From: Defluviitaleaceae bacterium
GTDB taxonomy: Bacteria; Bacillota; Clostridia; Lachnospirales; UBA5962
Assembly: GCA_009780765.1 (NCBI GenBank)
Contig: WQZK01000053.1
Coordinates: forward strand, 1-9,257
DNA: 9,257 nucleotides
Direction of reading: 5' to 3'
In this document: in pieces, positions 4,783 to 9,257 of the stretch
Layout: every line of letters starts with the position of its first letter
How positions within the stretch are numbered: position 1 is the stretch's first letter
The notes under the pieces: model-generated
The model's database searches: none
What the model was told of the DNA's origin: nothing
Seen by the model: the letters and a program-made list of their open reading frames with translations, nothing else
Translations under genes and position numbers: made by a program

Positions 4783-7019
4783 TGGAAAATATAACATTGA
4801 AAATTTCGGGCATGACTTGTGCGGCTTGTTCTGCAGCACTTGAAAAAGCAATAAAAAAGCTAGATTCAGCAACGGATGTAAGCGTTAATTTTGCAACAGG
4901 AAAACTAAGTTTAAACTTCGATCCTAAAAAGATTAATGTGCAGAAAATAGAAGCGGAGGTCGAAAAGCTTGGCTTTAAAGTTGTATCTGAAGAGGATTCT
5001 TTTGAAAGAGAGCAAAAAGAAATAAAGAAAATGTTTAAAAGATTTGTGTTATCGGCAATTTTTACGGTACCACTTTTAATATTTGTTATGGGCCCAATGC
5101 TACTAATGGAGTTTGGTGTTGAATTTAGCTGGAACCCTATGAATTATCCAAGATTTTTTGCAACAACGCAATTTTTATTAACAACACCTGTTATGATATT
5201 TTGCCATAAGTTTTACACGGTTGGTTTTAAATCTATTAAAAAACTTTCGCCAAATATGGACTCGCTTATTGCAATTGGAACGCTGGCGGCATATTTATAT
5301 AGCGTATATGCAGCGATTATGATTTTTAGGGGCGAAATTCATCACGTACATCATTCGCTTTATTTTGAAACGGCGGGTGTAATTCTTATGCTTATTGCAC
5401 TTGGTAAATATATGGAGATTGTTACGAAAGGTAAAACTTCGCAAGCGATTAAAAAACTAATGGGGCTTGCACCTAAAACGGCAAAGGTTTTGCGTGATGG
5501 TGTGGAGATTGAAGTTGATATTGAAGAGGTAACGGTTGGTGATATAATAATTATTCGCCCTGGTGAAAAAATGCCAGTTGATGGCGAGGTTGTGGAGGGG
5601 CATACTTCGGTTGACGAATCTATGTTAACGGGAGAAAGTATTCCAGTTGAAAAGAAGCTTGGTGATAAAATAATTGGAGCAAGTATCAACAAAAACGGCT
5701 CGATTAAATATAAGGCAACAAAAGTTGGAAAAGACACGGTTTTATCGCAAATAATCAAGCTTGTAGAAGATGCACAGGCAAAAAAAGCACCTATTGCACA
5801 GCTTGCTGATATTGTTTCTAGCTATTTTGTGCCGATAGTTATGGGAATTGCTTTATTAACAGGGCTTGCTTGGCTTATTTTTACAGACTATAGCCTTTAT
5901 TTCTCGCTTACGATATTTATTTCGGTGCTAATTATTGCGTGTCCTTGTGCTTTGGGGCTTGCAACGCCAACAGCAATAATGGTTGGAACTGGTAAAGGGG
6001 CCGAAAACGGCGTTTTAATTAAATCGGGAGAGTCTTTAGAAACTGCACACAAAATTAAAACGGTTGTTTTTGATAAAACTGGCACGATTACAGAAGGTAA
6101 GCCGATTGTTACGAACATTGTAGCGAATGGCATTGAAGAGAGCGAACTTTTAAAAATTGCGGCATCTTCTGAAAAAACTTCGGAGCATCCCCTTGGCGAA
6201 GCCATTGTTAAGGCTGCAGAGGAAAGAAATCTTGAATTATTAAATGCAGAAAATTTTAATGCAATACCGGGGCATGGCATAGAAGTTTTGATTGATGGTA
6301 AAAACGTCCTTCTGGGCAATAAAAAGCTTATGGACGACAGAAACATAGACTTAGGCGATTTTCTGGCCATTTCTAACGATTTAGCGAACGATGGAAAAAC
6401 TCCGATGTTTATTTCAATAGACAATAAATTTAGCGGAATTATAGCCGTTTCTGACACATTAAAGCCTAGCAGTAAGCGTGCTATAGAAACACTTCATAAA
6501 ATGGGTATAAAAACGGCGATGATAACGGGCGATAATAAAAGGACGGCAGATGCTATTGCTAAGCAAGTTGGAATCGACATCGTTCTTTCAGAAGTTTTGC
6601 CGCACGAAAAATCTGAGCAGGTCATTAAGCTTCAAGAAAACGGAAATATTGTTGCGTTTGTTGGTGATGGTATTAATGATGCACCAGCTCTCGCTCAGTC
6701 GGACGTTGGAATTGCAATAGGTTCTGGCACAGATGTGGCCATAGAATCGGCAGATATAGTTTTAATGCGTAGCGATTTGATGGACGTTGTAACGGCAATA
6801 TCTTTAAGCAAAAAAACAATAAGAAATATAAAGCAAAACTTGTTTTGGGCATTTTTCTACAATACGGCGGGCATACCTATTGCAATGGGTGGATTATATC
6901 TTTTAGGCGGAAGGCTTTTAGACCCAATGCTTGCAGCTCTAGCTATGAGTTTTAGTTCGGTTTCAGTGCTATTAAATGCACTTAGACTAAAGCGATTTAA
7001 AGTGCCAAAAAATGGTTAG
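4782..7019 (+). CDS. copA: Cu(I)-exporting P1B-1-type ATPase CopA
   Basis: CopA pumps Cu(I) out of the cytosol using ATP. The 745-residue protein has one N-terminal heavy-metal-associated domain (about 3-69) with the binding motif GMTCAAC (C13, C16). The pump core follows: actuator motif TGES (283-286), membrane metal motif CPC (387-389), phosphorylated aspartate D431 in DKTGT, the SEHP motif (467-470), TGDN near 582-585 and the hinge GDGINDAP (628-635). YN (693-694) and MSFSS (722-726) in the last two helices are the P1B-1 copper signature with CPC. A short His-rich outer loop (HHVHH, 187-191) joins the third and fourth helices. AGGAGG lies ten bases before the ATG. The gene overlaps csoR by one base and shares its copper-responsive promoter. 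No copZ chaperone gene is adjacent. Confidence 0.97.
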   Translation: MENITLKISGMTCAACSAALEKAIKKLDSATDVSVNFATGKLSLNFDPKKINVQKIEAEVEKLGFKVVSEEDSFEREQKEIKKMFKRFVLSAIFTVPLLIFVMGPMLLMEFGVEFSWNPMNYPRFFATTQFLLTTPVMIFCHKFYTVGFKSIKKLSPNMDSLIAIGTLAAYLYSVYAAIMIFRGEIHHVHHSLYFETAGVILMLIALGKYMEIVTKGKTSQAIKKLMGLAPKTAKVLRDGVEIEVDIEEVTVGDIIIIRPGEKMPVDGEVVEGHTSVDESMLTGESIPVEKKLGDKIIGASINKNGSIKYKATKVGKDTVLSQIIKLVEDAQAKKAPIAQLADIVSSYFVPIVMGIALLTGLAWLIFTDYSLYFSLTIFISVLIIACPCALGLATPTAIMVGTGKGAENGVLIKSGESLETAHKIKTVVFDKTGTITEGKPIVTNIVANGIEESELLKIAASSEKTSEHPLGEAIVKAAEERNLELLNAENFNAIPGHGIEVLIDGKNVLLGNKKLMDDRNIDLGDFLAISNDLANDGKTPMFISIDNKFSGIIAVSDTLKPSSKRAIETLHKMGIKTAMITGDNKRTADAIAKQVGIDIVLSEVLPHEKSEQVIKLQENGNIVAFVGDGINDAPALAQSDVGIAIGSGTDVAIESADIVLMRSDLMDVVTAISLSKKTIRNIKQNLFWAFFYNTAGIPIAMGGLYLLGGRLLDPMLAALAMSFSSVSVLLNALRLKRFKVPKNG

Positions 7020-7084
7020 TTTCTCAAAATTAATTAAAAATATTTGAAAAAATCAAAAAAACTATAGAAAATATTGATTTTTGC

Positions 7085-7113
7085 TTGACAAATGACCAAG
7101 AAAAGGGTATAAA
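7085..7113 (+). promoter_or_regulatory. Promoter of the HU gene
   Basis: TTGACA (7085-7090) is an exact -35; after a 17-base spacer comes TATAAA (7108-7113), one base from consensus. Transcription should start near 7120, leaving a leader of about 78 nt before the HU start codon. The match suits a highly expressed nucleoid-protein gene and separates HU from the copper operon, whose end has only a weak A/T stem. Confidence 0.85.
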
Positions 7114-7132
7114 TAAATAATGAATAGAAAAG

Positions 7133-7149
7133 AGGGAGTGTATTTCCCT
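7133..7149 (+). other. Hairpin in the HU mRNA leader
   Basis: AGGGAG (7133-7138) can pair with TTCCCT (7144-7149), counting one G-U pair, around a five-base loop. It lies about 13 nt after the predicted transcription start. A 5' hairpin may stabilise the mRNA or be the remnant of a control element. A second short helix, CCTT (7175-7178) with AAGG (7182-7185), would cover part of the Shine-Dalgarno site. Both are weak, and their function is not shown. Confidence 0.3.
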
Positions 7150-7197
7150 GCACAATTCACAATCTATATATGTACCTTATCAAGGAGGAAATTAAAA

Positions 7198-7473
7198 ATG
7201 AACAAAACTGAATTATTATCAGCGATTGCAAAAAATGCAGAATTAAAAAAAGTTGATGCAGAAAAATTTTTAAAAGCTTTTGAGGAAGTTGTTACAGCAG
7301 AGCTTACAAAAGGTGGCAAAGTTCAACTTGTTGGCTTTATGACTTTAGAGGTTGTTTCTCGTGAAGCTAGAGTTGGTAGAAACCCAAGAACAAACGAGCC
7401 TATGGACATACCTGCTTCTAAAGCTGTTAAATTTAAAGTTGGTAAAGTTCTTAAAGATGCAGTAAATAAATAA
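7198..7473 (+). CDS. hup: HU-family DNA-binding protein
   Basis: HU is a small basic dimer that bends and wraps DNA in the nucleoid. The 91-residue length is standard. The N-terminus MNKTELLSAIAKNAELKK forms the two dimerisation helices. The block VQLVGFMTLEV (43-53) leads into the DNA-binding beta-arm, REARVGRNPRTNEPMDIPASK (56-76), where P63 is the residue that inserts between base pairs. The end, FKVGKVLKDAVN, is the closing helix. The frame is open to an ATG at 7120, but the chosen start has AAGGAGG at 7182-7188 with a nine-base spacer, matches family N-termini, and leaves the promoter an ordinary leader. The gene is monocistronic, with its own promoter and a strong terminator. Confidence 0.97.
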   Translation: MNKTELLSAIAKNAELKKVDAEKFLKAFEEVVTAELTKGGKVQLVGFMTLEVVSREARVGRNPRTNEPMDIPASKAVKFKVGKVLKDAVNK

Positions 7474-7481
7474 TACTTAAC

Positions 7482-7515
7482 ATCGGCAAGGTAGAACACT
7501 ACTTTGCCGATTTTT
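7482..7515 (+). terminator. Intrinsic terminator after HU
   Basis: A 13-pair stem joins 7482-7494 (ATCGGCAAGGTAG) to 7499-7511 (CTACTTTGCCGAT), with one G-U pair and a four-base AACA loop. The 3' arm runs into a T-tract (7511-7515). It begins eight bases after the HU stop codon. Confidence 0.93.
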
Positions 7516-7549
7516 GTAAATATTCAATTGTAAACAGGGGGCTAATTGC

Positions 7550-8083
7550 ATGGAATTTGTTTTTTTCGGGGTAGCAACAATAGGGCTTGCTCTTTTAGCT
7601 ATTTCTATTATTATGTTAGTGGCACCGTTTGTTGGGTGGAATCATAGATATGATGCTTCTGTTACCGAAACGATGGTAAATATTCCGAAGCCCGGTAGAT
7701 ATGGAGTAAATATCAGACGTGATAGGTTTTGGTTATGGAGAGGGCACGGAACTTTAGCTAATATGTTTCCAAAAGTTAATTTTTCGGTGGAGCAGGTTTC
7801 AACATATAGAGAAGTTAAATATACACCTTCAAGTGGTTTGATGCAAAGCCATGGTACAAGAAATTCAACTATACTTGTTGGGTACTTCGAGGCAGTAGCT
7901 TCGGGATATTATCGCATTATAAGCTTGCCTGAAAGCGAATTTCTTGAAAATGAAGAAATTGTTATACGAAAGCATATGTCTTTTGCTAAGCTTTTCTTGC
8001 TAATTTGGGGGATTGTTATAGGGTCTTTGATATTTGCTGCTGGCCTTACATTTGCAATCTTGGTATTAACAGGGGCATTATAA
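7550..8083 (+). CDS. Two-TM membrane protein of unrecognised family
   Basis: I do not recognise this 177-residue protein. A hydrophobic helix spans about residues 4-28 and a long one about 146-175, ending at the C-terminus. Between them is a soluble region of about 115 residues that looks rich in beta-strand. It has two similar turns, PGRYGVNI (48-55) and SGYYRIIS (118-125), a tryptophan-rich spot RFWLWRGHG (59-67), and no cysteines. Basic residues flank the inner sides of both helices (H32, R33 and RKH at 140-142), which would favour a cytosolic central domain if the positive-inside rule holds. The ATG is preceded by AGGGGG with an eight-base spacer. It starts 34 bases after the HU terminator; I see no convincing promoter, so its transcription start is unclear. 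Two plus-strand genes follow at 40-base gaps. Confidence 0.8.
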   Translation: MEFVFFGVATIGLALLAISIIMLVAPFVGWNHRYDASVTETMVNIPKPGRYGVNIRRDRFWLWRGHGTLANMFPKVNFSVEQVSTYREVKYTPSSGLMQSHGTRNSTILVGYFEAVASGYYRIISLPESEFLENEEIVIRKHMSFAKLFLLIWGIVIGSLIFAAGLTFAILVLTGAL

Positions 8084-8123
8084 TAAGCATTTTGAATTAT
8101 CTATATTAGTGGAGGTTGTTTAA

Positions 8124-8624
8124 ATGGATAATAATATTTATAGTGAAATAAAAATTGTAGCATTAGAAAAAGTTAAGGTGGCAAGGTATGTTATTATAAG
8201 CCCTAGCCCTGAAAATGATGTAGTAGCATATATGAATAATTGGGCAAAAAATAGTGGGCTTTTGGATGTGAAAGGCTATATGCCAAGAAAGTTTGGGTGG
8301 GACTTCCCTTTTGTAAGCGAAGAGCAAAGAGCAAAATTTAATTTAAGAGGCTACGTTTATTTATATACCTTACCTGAAAATTTTACTCCAAAATGCGATG
8401 GTGCGGAAATTACATATTTGGAGGCTGATGAATATGCTGTTATGCGAATAACAGAGCCATTTAACAACCCATTTGAAACAATTCCTAATGGGTATAAAAA
8501 GCTTTTTGAATTTGTTCAGAGTAGCGAGTATAAAACAACAACTTGGGAGAGCCGCTACTGTCTTGAAGAGGTTATTGAAATAAATGGAATTACTTATATG
8601 GATATTTATATTCCTGTAAAATAG
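8124..8624 (+). CDS. Stand-alone GyrI-like / AraC effector-binding-domain protein
   Basis: This 166-residue cytosolic protein has the overall pattern of the GyrI-like small-molecule-binding superfamily (AraC effector-binding, SOUL-like fold). A first strand and helix occupy 19-43 (ARYVIISPSPENDVVAYMNNWAK in part). A central segment with a strand at RGYVYLYTLP (75-84) follows. The second repeat has EITYLEADEYAVMRIT (95-110), a helix near 121-132, and the closing CLEEVIEINGITYMDIYIPV (146-165), where conserved acidic residues usually lie. There is no DNA-binding domain, so it is not a regulator of the AraC or MerR kind. Known stand-alone members bind drugs, protect gyrase or hydrolyse cyclopropanoid toxins; which of these applies here is unknown. 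GGAGG with an eight-base spacer supports the ATG. Confidence 0.65.
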   Translation: MDNNIYSEIKIVALEKVKVARYVIISPSPENDVVAYMNNWAKNSGLLDVKGYMPRKFGWDFPFVSEEQRAKFNLRGYVYLYTLPENFTPKCDGAEITYLEADEYAVMRITEPFNNPFETIPNGYKKLFEFVQSSEYKTTTWESRYCLEEVIEINGITYMDIYIPVK

Positions 8625-8664
8625 TTCACAAAAATTAGAGATTTTATATAGTCAGGAGTCGGTT

Positions 8665-9168
8665 ATGGAATTTTATATACGCCCAGTTAAAGCGGGAGAT
8701 GGAGCGGGAATAAATGAACTTAGGCGAATGGTTGGTGTTTTTGAAAATATATTGGGTATGCCGTCAGAACGTATCAAGCAGAATGAGGATATTATAGCTA
8801 ATATGGATGATAATACTCACGCTTTTGTTGCCGTATCAAAAAACGATGACGGGAGTGAAATAATTATCGGCAGTGCAAGCCTAAATGTGTTCCCAAACCA
8901 TAGAAAACGCCATCGTGCAACAATTGGTATATTTGTGCATAAAGATTTTCACGGCAAAGGTGTAGGAAAAAAGCTTATGGAAACGCTTTTAGAGTTGGCA
9001 GATAATTGGCTTATGCTTGTTCGGGTTGAGCTTGCTGTTTACGTTGAAAACGAGAGTGCAATTAAGCTATATAAAAAATTTGGGTTTGAAGTTGAGGGAA
9101 TTATGAAAAAAGCCATTATTAGAAATGGAACGCATATAGATGAGTATTTAATGGCTCGCGTAAAGTAA
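8665..9168 (+). CDS. GNAT N-acetyltransferase, YhhY-like
   Basis: The protein transfers an acetyl group from acetyl-CoA to an amine. Its 167 residues form a single GNAT domain. The N-terminus is EFYIRPVKAGD, typical of the fold. Motif A is IGIFVHKDFHGKGVGKKLM (87-105), where HGKGVG (96-101) binds the CoA pyrophosphate. Motif B is NESAIKLYKKFGFEVEG (129-145). The C-terminal half, with DNW (113-115), RVELAVYVEN (120-129) and the ending RNG...YLMARVK, closely resembles E. coli YhhY/AaaT, an L-amino-acid N-acetyltransferase, as I remember that sequence. The substrate here is not proven. AGGAG with a six-base spacer precedes the ATG. It lies 40 bases after the GyrI-like gene on the same strand, so co-transcription is plausible. 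No terminator is seen before the window end. Confidence 0.9.
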   Translation: MEFYIRPVKAGDGAGINELRRMVGVFENILGMPSERIKQNEDIIANMDDNTHAFVAVSKNDDGSEIIIGSASLNVFPNHRKRHRATIGIFVHKDFHGKGVGKKLMETLLELADNWLMLVRVELAVYVENESAIKLYKKFGFEVEGIMKKAIIRNGTHIDEYLMARVK

Positions 9169-9235
9169 GTAGGGCATTAGAATTGTATCGAAATTAACTA
9201 AACTATGATAATGAAAACTTTTTCTGCCGTGATGT

Positions 9236-9257
9236 GTAGGGGCGTACTGTGTACGCC
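9236..9257. repeat. Palindromic repeat element cut by the right edge
   Basis: GTAGGGGCGTAC-TGT-GTACGCC contains a perfect seven-pair hairpin, GGCGTAC (9241-9247) against GTACGCC (9251-9257), with a TGT loop. It is GC-rich against an AT-rich background and preceded by GTAGG. Palindromes of the form GTAGGGGCG...CGCC recur between genes in many Clostridia, so this is probably one end of such a dispersed element. It could instead be part of a terminator for the acetyltransferase gene; the sequence needed to tell is beyond the window. Confidence 0.5.

Noticed and set aside
5897..6457. 186-codon open frame antisense to copA
   Set aside because: It lies wholly within a well-conserved gene, has no family features or ribosome site noted, and is best explained as a shadow of copA codon use; the same applies to 5360-5758.
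7048..7082. A/T stem (AAAAATCAA with TTGATTTTT) as a copA terminator
   Set aside because: It has only one G-C pair, a 17-base loop and no T-tract beyond the stem, so it is too weak to call.
7120..7197. Longer HU reading frame starting at 7120
   Set aside because: It would start at the predicted transcription start with no ribosome site; AAGGAGG at 7182-7188 and the family N-terminus favour 7198.
8079..8084. TATAAT at the end of the membrane-protein gene as a promoter for the GyrI-like gene
   Set aside because: No acceptable -35 is found at 16-18 bases; the nearest candidates are at 13 and 21 bases.
8625..8652. TTCACA-16-TATAGT before the GNAT gene
   Set aside because: Transcription would start at or just after the AGGAG site, leaving the mRNA without a ribosome site.

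Overview
The window is AT-rich bacterial DNA with strong Shine-Dalgarno sites, near-consensus sigma-A promoters and short intergenic gaps. Together with the gene families present (EcfA1-EcfA2-EcfT next to truA, CsoR-CopA, a Firmicute-type HU protein), this points to a low-GC Firmicute, most likely an anaerobic Clostridia member. The species cannot be named from the sequence alone.

Left half (1-4369, minus strand). Reading leftward, the genes are ecfA1, ecfA2, a small VOC/glyoxalase-like gene, ecfT, an ECF S component and truA. EcfA1, EcfA2 and EcfT form the shared energizing module of an energy-coupling factor vitamin/metabolite importer. The S component is a substrate-binding membrane subunit whose substrate cannot be read from the sequence. 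The classic Firmicute order is ecfA1-ecfA2-ecfT-truA; here two extra genes are inserted. The S component and truA have their own promoter. At the far left edge a minus-strand promoter, a leader and a Shine-Dalgarno site point to a further gene just outside the window, by synteny probably rplM (ribosomal protein L13).

Middle (4370-7019). A 125-bp divergent region carries a likely promoter for ecfA1 and a perfect-consensus promoter for csoR-copA. A 19-bp CsoR-type operator lies over the spacer and -10 of the latter. CsoR is the Cu(I)-sensing repressor with the C-H-C ligand set, and CopA is a P1B-1 Cu(I) exporter. The two genes overlap by one base and form a self-regulated copper-efflux operon.

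Right half (7020-9257, plus strand). An HU nucleoid protein gene has its own promoter, a leader of about 78 nt and a strong intrinsic terminator. Three genes follow: a two-TM membrane protein of unrecognised family, a stand-alone GyrI/AraC-effector-binding-like protein, and a YhhY-like GNAT acetyltransferase. The last 22 bases contain a perfect hairpin that looks like the start of a dispersed palindromic repeat cut off by the window edge.

Most of the window is recognisable biology. The less ordinary points are the VOC gene coupled inside the ECF operon, the separately promoted S component of unknown substrate, the unknown membrane protein with its two small-molecule-related neighbours, and the edge repeat. 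No phage, insertion sequence, tRNA, rRNA or CRISPR array is visible, and no stretch longer than 300 bases lacks a gene.
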